Shown here: in pieces, positions 49,623-57,445 of the stretch
Position numbering within the stretch: the first letter of the stretch is position 1
Layout: each line of letters opens with the position of its first letter
Source of the DNA: Streptomyces akebiae
GTDB lineage: Bacteria > Actinomycetota > Actinomycetes > Streptomycetales > Streptomycetaceae
NCBI RefSeq assembly: GCF_019599145.1
Contig: NZ_CP080647.1
Location: forward strand, 6,386,001 to 6,450,000
Direction: 5' to 3'
DNA length: 64,000 nucleotides
Program-made: the position numbers and the translations under genes
Notes under the pieces: model-generated
Told to the model about the DNA's origin: nothing
Seen by the model: the letters and a program-made list of their open reading frames with translations, nothing else
Database searches by the model: none

Positions 49623-50738
49623 GTGACCACAGACGAGATACGAGGCGAAACCAAGGGCACCGCCCCGTTCCCCCTCTCCGTCCTCGACCTGGTCACCGTC
49701 GGCGCCGGCCGCACCGCCACAGACGCCCTGCGCACCAGCGTCACCCTCGCCCGCCGGACGGAAGCCCGCGGCTTCCACCGCTACTGGGTCGCCGAACACC
49801 ACTCCATGCCCGGCGTGGCCTCCTCCTCCCCGGCCGTGATCCTCGCCCACCTCGCCGCCCACACCACCCGCATCCGCCTCGGCTCGGGCGGCGTGATGCT
49901 CCCCAACCACGCCCCGCTGGTCATCGCGGAGCAGTTCGGCACCCTCGAAGCCATGGCCCCCGGCCGTGTCGACCTCGGCCTCGGCCGCGCCCCCGGCACG
50001 GACGGCGCCACCGCCGCCGCCCTGCGCCGCTCCACCCGCCTGAACGAGGGCGCCGACGACTTCCCCGAGCAACTCGCGGAGCTCACCCGCTTCCTGGACG
50101 ACGACTTCCCCGACGGCCACCCCTACCGCCGTATCCACGCGGTCCCGGGACCCGTCCAGGCCACCTCGCCCGGCGGCGTCCAGTCCCCGCACCGCCCGCC
50201 GATCTGGCTGCTCGGCTCCTCCGGCTTCAGTGCCCGCCTGGCCGGCTCCCTCGGCCTGCCCTTCGCCTTCGCCCACCACTTCTCCGCGCGCAACACGATC
50301 CCGGCGCTCGACCTGTACCGCGAGTCGTTCCGCCCCTCGCCGGTCCTGGACGCCCCGTACGCGCTGATCGGCGTCTCCGCCCTCGCCGCCGACGAGGAGA
50401 AGGAGGCCCGCCGCCAGGTCAGGGCCGCCGCGCTCAACATGGTCCGGCTGCGCACCGGCCGCCCCGGTCTCGTCCCGACGCCGGAGGAGGCGGAGGCGTA
50501 CGAGTTCAGCGTGGTCGAAGAGGACTTCGTCGACTCCTGGAACGCGGACGTCGTCCACGGCACCGTCGACGAGGTCCGCACCCGCCTCGACGACCTCCAC
50601 AAGCGCACCGGCGCCGACGAGTTGATGCTCACCACCCACGCCCACAGCGCCGACGTGCGCCTGCGCTCGTACGACCTGATCGCGGACGCCTACGACCTGC
50701 CGCGCGCCCCTTCCGCGGAGGGCGACCCCCAGGCCTGA
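49623..50738 (+). CDS. Luciferase-like (LLM class) flavin-dependent oxidoreductase
   Basis: A 371-residue FMN/F420-type oxidoreductase. Landmarks are LSVLDLVTVGAG near the start, GFHRYWVAEHHSMPGVASSSP, RLGSGGVMLPNHAPLVIAEQFGTLEAM, and GRVDLGLGRAPGTD, which place it in the YhbW/LuxA-like branch with MsnO8-type motif. GGAGG lies upstream of the GTG start. It is monocistronic. Substrate unknown. Confidence 0.92.
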   Translation: MTTDEIRGETKGTAPFPLSVLDLVTVGAGRTATDALRTSVTLARRTEARGFHRYWVAEHHSMPGVASSSPAVILAHLAAHTTRIRLGSGGVMLPNHAPLVIAEQFGTLEAMAPGRVDLGLGRAPGTDGATAAALRRSTRLNEGADDFPEQLAELTRFLDDDFPDGHPYRRIHAVPGPVQATSPGGVQSPHRPPIWLLGSSGFSARLAGSLGLPFAFAHHFSARNTIPALDLYRESFRPSPVLDAPYALIGVSALAADEEKEARRQVRAAALNMVRLRTGRPGLVPTPEEAEAYEFSVVEEDFVDSWNADVVHGTVDEVRTRLDDLHKRTGADELMLTTHAHSADVRLRSYDLIADAYDLPRAPSAEGDPQA

Positions 50739-50772
50739 GGGGGGCGTCTGTCAGGCCTGAAGGGGACGGCTG

Positions 50773-52755
50773 TCAGGCCTGAGGGCAGGCCGCCGCCCCC
50801 AGCAGTTCCGCGATCCGTTCCGGCGACACCGCGCGGGAGTACAGCCACCCCTGCCCGGTGTCGCAGCCGAGCCGGCGCAGCCGTGAGGCCTGCGCGTCGG
50901 TCTCCACCCCCTCCGCCGTGACGGACAGCCCGAGCCGGTGGGCGAGTTGGACGAGTGCCTCGACGATGATCTCGTCGGCGGGGCTGGGCTGTCCGGCGTC
51001 ACCGACGTCACCGACGTCACCGGCGGCGGCAGCGGCGACCCCGGCCCCGCCGAGAGCCCCGCCCTCCTCTCCGTCCTCGCCGTCCTCGTACTGGAACCCC
51101 CGTACGAACGCCCCGTCCAGCTTCAACACCGACACGGGCAGGCGGCTGAGGTACGCGAGGTTGGAGTACCCGGTGCCGAAGTCGTCGATGGCGATGCGGA
51201 CGCCCATGTCGCTGAGGGCCTTGAGAGCCTGGAGGGGGCGTCCGGCCGAGCCCATGAGCGCGGACTCGGTGAGTTCCAGCTGGAGGAGGTGCGGGGCGAG
51301 GCCGGTCTCCGCGAGGATCTCGGCGACATCGGCGACCAGGTCGGAGTCCCAGACCTGGCGGACGGCCACGTTCACGCTGACGAAGATCGGGGCCCGGTCG
51401 GGGTGGTCGGTCTGCCAGCGGCGCGCCTGCCGACAGGCGGTGGCCAGAATCCACCGTCCGAGCTGGACGATCGAGCCGTCCTCCTCGGCCAGTGAGATGA
51501 ACCGATTCGGCGTCAACAGGCCGAACTGCGGGTGATGCCAGCGCACCAGTGCCTCGACCCCGCGCACCTCGCCCTCCGCCATGCCCACCAGCGGCTGGTA
51601 CTCCAGGACGAACTCGCCCCGCCCGACGGCCGCCCGCAGCGTGGACGACAGGGCCTGACGGGTCATCCGGTGGGCGTTGCGCTCCGGGTCGAACAGCGTC
51701 CAGCGGGCCCTGCCGTCGGCCTTCGCCCAGTACAGCGTGGTGTCGGCGGCCTGCATCAGCCCCGTGGCCGTCGTGCTCGCCGACTGCCGTTCGACGACGC
51801 CGATCGAGGCGGAGACGGACAGCCGCTGACCGGCCAGGTCGAAGGGCGCCTGCAGCGCCTTGAGGACCGAGTCGGCCAGATCGGCGAGTTGCTCCGTGCC
51901 GGTCGAGTCCTCCACGAGCAGCGCGAACTCGTCACCGCCGAGTCTGGCCACCAGCGGCGCCCCGGCCGCCGTTCCGGCCGTGCGCAGGAGCGCGGCCTCG
52001 TCGGCGCAGCGGGTGAGCCGCTCGGCGACGGCCGTGAGGAGCCGGTCGCCGGCGCGGTGGCCCAGGGTGTCGTTGACCGCCTTGAACCCGTCCAGGTCCA
52101 GATAGACCAGGCCGATGCGGCCGGTGCCGACCTCGTCGTACGCCTCGCGTTCGAGGGCGGCGGAGAGCTGTTCGAAGAAGAGGGTGCGGTTGGGGAGGCG
52201 GGTCACCGGGTCGTGCATCTGCAAGTGACGGAGCCTGGCCTGAAGCTGACGGTTCGCGCTGATGTCGGTGACCGAGAGCAGGACCGCCCGCTCCTCCTCG
52301 GGCAGCGGTGCCACCGAGACCTGTACCCACAGCCAGGTCCCGTCCGGCTGTTTCAGCCGTCGTGTACAGCGCAGCCGGGCCTGCCGTCCGCGCAGCACCT
52401 CGCGGTACGCGTGCCAGGTGCGGGTGTCCGAGGTCAGGTCCACCAGGTCGGCGGCGACCCGCCCGACAAGCGGTTCGGAGCCTGTCGCGAGCAGGGCCCC
52501 CATCGCCCCGTTGGCGGTGACGACCAGCCCGTCCCGGTCGACCACGGCCATGGCGAGCGGCGCGAGGGAGAAGGCGGCGGGTGTCGTGGGACTCTCCTCC
52601 GACGACTGGGACGACTGGGACGGCTGGGGTGCCTGGGGCGACTGAGACGGCTGGGGCGGCTCAGACGACTGAACTGACGCATTGGCGTGACGCTCTGTAA
52701 TCGCCGGCCGGACGAGGTCTGCCGCGGGCGCCGGCCCTTGGGACGTTCCGCTCAC
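50773..52755 (-). CDS. cdgA: PAS-GGDEF-EAL cyclic-di-GMP protein, CdgA-like
   Basis: A 660-residue cytoplasmic signalling protein. A Pro/Gln/Ser-rich leader (~30-55) precedes PAS-PAC (~62-170), GGDEF (~175-350, GGDEF intact at 273-277) and EAL (~370-655, EAL at 401-403, DDFGTGYSNL intact). An acidic Gly/Ala-rich insert (QYEDGEDGEEGG..., ~580-610) interrupts the EAL domain. No membrane helix is present. Both cyclase and phosphodiesterase motifs look active. Streptomyces CdgA has this domain order and is a BldD target affecting sporulation; orthology is inferred from architecture and neighbourhood. Confidence 0.88.
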   Translation of the reverse strand: MSGTSQGPAPAADLVRPAITERHANASVQSSEPPQPSQSPQAPQPSQSSQSSEESPTTPAAFSLAPLAMAVVDRDGLVVTANGAMGALLATGSEPLVGRVAADLVDLTSDTRTWHAYREVLRGRQARLRCTRRLKQPDGTWLWVQVSVAPLPEEERAVLLSVTDISANRQLQARLRHLQMHDPVTRLPNRTLFFEQLSAALEREAYDEVGTGRIGLVYLDLDGFKAVNDTLGHRAGDRLLTAVAERLTRCADEAALLRTAGTAAGAPLVARLGGDEFALLVEDSTGTEQLADLADSVLKALQAPFDLAGQRLSVSASIGVVERQSASTTATGLMQAADTTLYWAKADGRARWTLFDPERNAHRMTRQALSSTLRAAVGRGEFVLEYQPLVGMAEGEVRGVEALVRWHHPQFGLLTPNRFISLAEEDGSIVQLGRWILATACRQARRWQTDHPDRAPIFVSVNVAVRQVWDSDLVADVAEILAETGLAPHLLQLELTESALMGSAGRPLQALKALSDMGVRIAIDDFGTGYSNLAYLSRLPVSVLKLDGAFVRGFQYEDGEDGEEGGALGGAGVAAAAAGDVGDVGDAGQPSPADEIIVEALVQLAHRLGLSVTAEGVETDAQASRLRRLGCDTGQGWLYSRAVSPERIAELLGAAACPQA

Positions 52756-53152
52756 CGTTCGCTCCCGCAGTGCACTCGTTTTCGTACGGATCTCATATGT
52801 CTCGTCGGAGCGGCCGAACCTGGTACGTAAGGGCGCTCAAGCCGTGTCCGTGCAGGAAAGTGTGCCGATCATAGAGGCTGACCCCAGGGCGTTCTAGCCA
52901 CTCTCCAGTCTCCCTGAACAACGACCAGATCTGACAGATCGTTTCTGCCCCGAGCTGATCGGCTTCCCCTTTCCGTGGATCGCTTGTGACGTTCCGTGAG
53001 CGCGCGGGGTGTCGGTAGCCGTGCCCGGAGGTGCGGGCGGGCGGGGTCGATCTATGGCCCTTCACCCTTCTGGTGCAGACAAACAGGGCAAAGTACTACG
53101 AATTCCGAAAATCTGGACGCGGTGTTCCCAAGATCCGCATCCGGAGGTCCCC
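52756..53152. other. Divergent intergenic region between cdgA and the M6 protease
   Basis: About 400 bases without a gene. It must hold both promoters. ACGGATCTCATATG and CAGATCTGACAGATC (52927-52941) are notable, the second having AGATCTGACAGATC direct repeats. I looked for a BldD box and could not make a confident match. Confidence 0.5.
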
Positions 53153-54598
53153 GTGCAGCGTCCGCTCCCCTGGAAGGAACTCCTCGGCGACCGGGCGCCC
53201 ATACTGCGCAGTACAGCGGCCATGCTCACCTCCCTCACCGCGCTCGCCGCGACCTCCCTGATCGCGGCTCCCTCCGCCGTACCGCTCTCGGAGCCGTGCA
53301 CGCTGCGGCGCACCCAGGCACACCATTCGGAGGGTCTCGACACCTGGAATTCCGCGTATCCACGCCCCACCCGCGACCTCGACGCCGTACTCGTATTCTT
53401 GTCATTCCCGGACGCGGCCCCTCTCACCACACCGGCCGAGCTGACCGCGGATCACTTTCCGGCCACCAGCGAGTTCTTCGAACGCGCGTCGTACGGCAAG
53501 TTCGCCCTCCGCCCCCATCCCCGCCGCGAGTGGCTGGAGATGCCCCAGCCGTCGACGGCGTACGCCATACGACGTGACTGGAACGCGACGCATCGGGCCG
53601 CCTACCTGAGGGACGCCCTCGCCACGGCCGACCCGCACGTCGACTTCTCCCGCTTCGACATCGTGTACTTCGTGGCCGATCCGCACGCGCCCGGTGTCGA
53701 CTCGGACGCGACGAAGGTGGTGAACCTGCAGACTCCGCTGGAGGTCGACGGCACGGGTCTGCGCCGGGTCGTCACCGTGTTCGAGCGGCACCCTCCGGAC
53801 CGTCTCGTCCTCGCCCACGAGACCGGCCATGTCTTCGACCTCCCCGACCTCTACCACCGCCCCGCCGACGGCAAGGGCGACTGGGACACCCATGTCGGCG
53901 ACTGGGACCTCATGGGCAGCCAGTTCGCCCTTGCCCCGGACCTGTTCGCCTGGCACAAGTGGAAGCTGGGCTGGCTGGAACCCCGCCAGGTGACGTGCGT
54001 CCGCGGCGCCGGGACCACCCGCCTGACGCTGGAGGCGGTGGGGGCGGGACCGAGAGGGGCGTACGAGGGGGAGTCGGAGGAGGGTGCGGAGACCGGTGAC
54101 GGCGAGGTGGGCCACGCGGGCGGCGGGGGGCGGCGTGTCGCCGGTGCCGGTGCCGGTGCCGCTGCCCGTGCGGACGCCGGTGCCGAGGCCGAGGTAGAGG
54201 CCGTCGGCGTGAGCGGCGGCGTTGCCGGGGTCGCGGCCGGGGTGCGGGGGTTCGGTGCCGGCCGGGGTACGAAGCTGGCGGTCGTCCGTACGGGGCCCGA
54301 CAGCGCGCTCGGTATCGAGGCGCGGGGTGCGGTCGGGAACGACGCTGCCGTCTGTACGCAGGGCATCCTCGTCTACCGCATCCGCAGCGGGGCCGAGTCC
54401 GGCGGCGGCCCCATGGAGGTCCTCGACGCCCACCCGCGCACCGAGGCCTGCTGGGCGGAGTCCGTCTACCCGCCCCTCGCGGACGCGCCGGTGAGCGTGG
54501 GCGAGAGCTTCACGGTGCCGGGGGAGGCCGTGCGGGTGGACGTGGAAGGGCGTACGGCGTCCGGGGCGTGGACCGTGCGGATCACGACGGGGCGGTGA
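53153..54598 (+). CDS. Secreted M6 family metalloprotease (immune inhibitor A-like)
   Basis: A 481-residue exported zinc protease. The GTG at 53153 is chosen because CCGGAGG lies six bases upstream and it yields a proper signal peptide (~15-40, ending AAPSAV); an earlier GTG at 53009 gives an unlikely leader. The zinc motif is H222-E-T-G-H226 in LVLAHETGHVFDLPDLY, with the later GDWDLMGS Met-turn. A Gly/Ala/Glu-rich insert (~300-375) splits the C-terminal beta domain. It is divergent from cdgA. Substrate and regulation unknown. Confidence 0.85.
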   Translation: MQRPLPWKELLGDRAPILRSTAAMLTSLTALAATSLIAAPSAVPLSEPCTLRRTQAHHSEGLDTWNSAYPRPTRDLDAVLVFLSFPDAAPLTTPAELTADHFPATSEFFERASYGKFALRPHPRREWLEMPQPSTAYAIRRDWNATHRAAYLRDALATADPHVDFSRFDIVYFVADPHAPGVDSDATKVVNLQTPLEVDGTGLRRVVTVFERHPPDRLVLAHETGHVFDLPDLYHRPADGKGDWDTHVGDWDLMGSQFALAPDLFAWHKWKLGWLEPRQVTCVRGAGTTRLTLEAVGAGPRGAYEGESEEGAETGDGEVGHAGGGGRRVAGAGAGAAARADAGAEAEVEAVGVSGGVAGVAAGVRGFGAGRGTKLAVVRTGPDSALGIEARGAVGNDAAVCTQGILVYRIRSGAESGGGPMEVLDAHPRTEACWAESVYPPLADAPVSVGESFTVPGEAVRVDVEGRTASGAWTVRITTGR

Positions 54599-54655
54599 GG
54601 GGGGTGGTGATGGGGTGAGGGGGGGTGATGGGGAGGGCGGCCGGCGGGTCGGCGT

Positions 54656-54695
54656 ACGAAAGAAGCCCCTCGCTTCCGCGAGGGGCTTCTTTCGT
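54656..54695. terminator. Perfect 18-bp hairpin after tRNA-Lys copy 3
   Basis: ACGAAAGAAGCCCCTCGC and its exact complement surround a TTCC loop. It lies between the M6 protease stop and the tRNA 3' end, four bases from the latter, and can act in both directions. A-rich and T-rich stem ends make it Rho-independent-like. Confidence 0.95.
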
Positions 54696-54699
54696 GTCG

Positions 54700-54773
54700 T
54701 GCGCCGCCAGGGACTCGAACCCCGGACCCGCTGATTAAGAGTCAGCTGCTCTAACCAACTGAGCTAGCGGCGC
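54700..54773 (-). tRNA. tRNA-Lys(CTT), copy 3
   Basis: Identical to the other two copies over 74 bases. Its first ten bases also form the 3' end of the upstream protein gene, whose TAG stop is the TAG of GCGCCGCTAGC. Confidence 0.97.
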
Positions 54774-55426
54774 CTGCTGACGTCGTAGACCTTAGCACCC
54801 TGATCGGCGGGAGGAAAAATCGATACGCGCACGGTCGCGGAGGCGCCCGACCGGGCCGCGCGCACGGCCGCCCAGAGCAGTACGTCGGGCCCCGGAAGCC
54901 AAGGTCGCCGGGTGTCCGGAGCGACCAGCCAACGGGACCCGAGGCGGGTGACACCGGGGGTGGCGGAGGTTGCGGAGCCGTCGGTTCCGCCGGAGTCCTC
55001 GGGGGCGAGCACGGCTGGGACGGTGACCGCGTCGCCGGTGCCGTGACACAGGAGGGGCGGGACCGCGCCGGTGCGGCCGGGGGAGCCCCACTCCTCCCAC
55101 TCCAGGAGGGTGGGCAGCCGGTGGGCGGTGCCGGGGGCGGCGAACAGGAGCACGCGCCCGCGGTAGACGGCGACCGGTCCGGAGCCGGGGCCCTCGGCCC
55201 ATAACCGGTCGAGCATCCGCCGCCCGAAGAGCGCAGGCACGCTGACGACGTCGAAGACGGTGCCGCACGGCAGTACCACCGGTGCCGTCGGCCGTTCCTC
55301 CCACAGCGTCAGCGTGCTGCGCGGATACGTTCCTGCCGAGGCGAGCCACGCGGCCCCTTCCACCGTGACCCCGGCGACATCGATCCCGTCCTCCGGATAC
55401 CTGCCCGTCCCCACTCCACCGCTCAT
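54764..55426 (-). CDS. Prim-pol-like streptomycete protein of unknown function
   Basis: A 220-residue soluble protein. AAWLASAGTYPRSTLTLW, PVVLPCGTVFDVVSVPALFGRRMLDRL and RVLLFAAPGTAHRLPTLLEWEEWG recall the C-terminal half of streptomycete proteins annotated as bifunctional DNA primase/polymerase N-terminal domain; no primase catalytic acidic pair could be placed. The ATG at 55426 starts MSGGVGTG. The reading frame runs into tRNA-Lys copy 3 and takes its stop there, giving a 10-base overlap and the C-terminal SRRR. Confidence 0.6.
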   Translation of the reverse strand: MSGGVGTGRYPEDGIDVAGVTVEGAAWLASAGTYPRSTLTLWEERPTAPVVLPCGTVFDVVSVPALFGRRMLDRLWAEGPGSGPVAVYRGRVLLFAAPGTAHRLPTLLEWEEWGSPGRTGAVPPLLCHGTGDAVTVPAVLAPEDSGGTDGSATSATPGVTRLGSRWLVAPDTRRPWLPGPDVLLWAAVRAARSGASATVRVSIFPPADQGAKVYDVSRRR

Positions 55427-55468
55427 GGCTCTAGATCTACCGCCCGTGACCACCCGCCCCCGAGCAGT

Positions 55469-55483
55469 TACCGGAAACCGGTA
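55469..55483. promoter_or_regulatory. TACCGG-AAA-CCGGTA palindrome
   Basis: A perfect 6-base inverted repeat with a 3-base spacer lies 43 bases upstream of the 54764-55426 gene, in a promoter-like place. An operator is possible. Confidence 0.45.
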
Positions 55484-55491
55484 CACGAGAT

Positions 55492-55513
55492 GGGCAAGTG
55501 GGGTATCTTGCCC
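55492..55513 (-). terminator. GGGCAAG/CTTGCCC hairpin
   Basis: A perfect 7-bp stem with an 8-base loop begins 37 bases past the stop of the 55550-55912 gene on the minus strand. Probably its terminator. Confidence 0.55.
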
Positions 55514-55549
55514 GCCCGGCATATGCCAAACGCTGTTTCATGCGCCTGG

Positions 55550-55912
55550 TCAGAGGGACTCCGGCCCACTCACGTCCCGCCCACGCAGCAGATCCCGCCC
55601 GAACTCCACCATCTTCTTGGCGTAGTCCTCGGTCCACTCCGCCCGCTCCGCGATGTCCGCCAAGGTCAGCCGATCGAAACGCCGGGGATCGGCGAGCTGG
55701 GCCGCGGCGATCGCCTGGAACTCCACGGCCCGGTCCGCCGCCGCCCGGAACGCCTGCGCCAGCTCCGTCGCCCGCGACAGCAGCGCCCGCGGATCGTCGA
55801 TCGACTCCAGATCGAAGAAGTGCTCGGGGTCGCCGGCCGCCTCCGCCGGCTCGAAGAGCAGGGGCGCGGGCCGCAGCCGCGGTTCGTTCCGACGCGACGT
55901 GGGCTCCGCCAT
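55550..55912 (-). CDS. Small helical protein of unknown function
   Basis: A 120-residue acidic, soluble, mostly helical protein with no known motif. PEHFFDLESIDDPRALLSRATELAQAFRAAADRAVEFQAIAAAQLAD looks like a long helical hairpin, and LTLADIAERAEWTEDYAKKMVEF resembles a degenerate helix-turn-helix. The ATG at 55912 follows AGGAGGAGAAGAC, a strong ribosome site. It lies between the unknown gene above and the helicase operon with its own terminator. Function unknown. Confidence 0.7.
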   Translation of the reverse strand: MAEPTSRRNEPRLRPAPLLFEPAEAAGDPEHFFDLESIDDPRALLSRATELAQAFRAAADRAVEFQAIAAAQLADPRRFDRLTLADIAERAEWTEDYAKKMVEFGRDLLRGRDVSGPESL

Positions 55913-56101
55913 GTCTTCTCCTCCTCGTACGACGGTTCAGTTGGCCGGTTCCCGGGGGCGTCCCGGGAGGAGGGCCACCGTCCATTCTCTCGTGACCGCG
56001 CAAGTGGGCATCGAGCCCACCCGGCGCCCCGCGCACCACCCCGCACACACCCACGCCCCCGAAAACGCACCGTCCCGCCTGCCGCCGAACGGATCCCGGC
56101 C

Positions 56102-57445
56102 TCAGGGCCCCCACGCCACGCGGTGCTCCGCCAGCGTCGCGAGCACCGCGTGGTTCGCCTCCCAGCCGTCCGGGAACTTCACGGTCACCCCCAGCTGGAC
56201 CGGCTCGGTGGACGGATGGTCGTCGAGCAGGTCGGTCACGCCCGCCCGGCACACCACGATGCACGCGTGCCGGTGCCGGGAGGCGAGGACGCACAGGCGC
56301 CCGGTCTCCAGGTGGAACGCCGTCGCGTCGGGGCGCCCGGAGAGCGGATGGAGGACGACCGTGACGTCGTACTCCCTCCCCTGGAGCCGATTCGCCGTGT
56401 CCACGACCACGTCCGCGACCCCCAGCTCGGCCAGTGCGGAGCGCACGGCGGCCGCCTGGTCGCGGTGGGCCGTGCCGACGGCGATCCGGTCGGCGGTCAG
56501 CGGCACGGGCTCCTCGGACCGCTCCGAGGTCGCCGCCCCACCCCGGTCGAGGAGCCGCCGTACGACCCGCGCGACGGCCCGTACCGCCTCGGGATCCGTG
56601 CGGGGGGTGTGCCGGGCCGGCAGTTCCAGCAGGCCCCACCCGGACTCGGCCGCCTCGTCGATGACCCGGTCCGGGCCGGAGCCGTCCGAAGGCACCGCGA
56701 ACCCGAGCCGCCGGTCCCCGTGGTCCGTGCCGCTGCGGAACGGGGTGAAGGGATAGAACGCGTCGGAGACCAGGGGCGCCGCCGACGCCGGGAGCCGCCA
56801 CGACACCGGCAGCCGGTGCTGCGGCAGCTCGGGGTTGTGGGCCAGCAGCGTCGTCACCGCCGAGGCCGACGGGTCGTACGACAGCCCCGCCCACTGCTCG
56901 CTGCCCACGATCGCGAACGGGTCCAGCTGCCCCGGGTCACCCACGAACAGCGCGCGTTCGAAGAGCCCCGCCACCGCCAGCAGCGCGTCCGACCGCATCT
57001 GGTACGCCTCGTCGACGATCGCGTGCCGCCACGGCTCGACGCCCTTGACGTGCGCCCACTTCGCGGCCGTGGAGATCACCACGTCCAGCCCGGCGAGATC
57101 GGCCGCCTTCGTCGACTTCCTTACGTTCGACAGGGCGTCCAGCGCCTTGTCGTACGGGTCGCTGTCGCTGCTGTGCAGCCGGCCGACCGGGAGTTCCGGG
57201 TCCTTCTCCGCGAGCCGGAGCACCAGATCGTCGACCTGCGCGTTCGTCTGCGCGATGACCATCAGCGGGCGCCCGGCCGAGGCGAGTTCGAGCGCGGCGC
57301 GGACGACGAGCGTCGACTTGCCGGCGCCGGGCGGCGAGTCGACGACGACGCCGCGCGCCTGACCGTGCAACGTGTCGCGCAGGATCGCGTCGGTGGCGCG
57401 GCCGGCCGCCGCCCCGGGGTCGAGGACGGCCTCGGTGGCGGTCAC
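56102..57445 (-). CDS. SF1B (Upf1/Dna2-like) helicase
   Basis: A 447-residue ATPase with the motifs of superfamily 1B helicases. Motif I is DSPPGAGKST (K43), motif Ia AQTNAQVDDL, motif II VDEAYQ (D145-E146), motif III GDPGQLDP (~169-176), motif IV-V SALAELGVADVVVDTANRLQGREYDV, and motif VI LASRHRHACIV. The 1B and 2B insertions are short. It lacks the nuclease domain found fused in Dna2, which here is a separate gene upstream. The ATG overlaps the preceding stop by four bases, so it is the third gene of a coupled operon. Confidence 0.85.
   Translation of the reverse strand: MTATEAVLDPGAAAGRATDAILRDTLHGQARGVVVDSPPGAGKSTLVVRAALELASAGRPLMVIAQTNAQVDDLVLRLAEKDPELPVGRLHSSDSDPYDKALDALSNVRKSTKAADLAGLDVVISTAAKWAHVKGVEPWRHAIVDEAYQMRSDALLAVAGLFERALFVGDPGQLDPFAIVGSEQWAGLSYDPSASAVTTLLAHNPELPQHRLPVSWRLPASAAPLVSDAFYPFTPFRSGTDHGDRRLGFAVPSDGSGPDRVIDEAAESGWGLLELPARHTPRTDPEAVRAVARVVRRLLDRGGAATSERSEEPVPLTADRIAVGTAHRDQAAAVRSALAELGVADVVVDTANRLQGREYDVTVVLHPLSGRPDATAFHLETGRLCVLASRHRHACIVVCRAGVTDLLDDHPSTEPVQLGVTVKFPDGWEANHAVLATLAEHRVAWGP

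Noticed and set aside
52756..53152. BldD-binding site before cdgA
   Set aside because: Expected from CdgA biology, but no stretch matched the published BldD box well enough to claim.
27627..54773. The tRNA-Lys copies as att sites bounding an integrated element
   Set aside because: All three copies are complete with their own terminators and the DNA between them is core-like, with no integrase.
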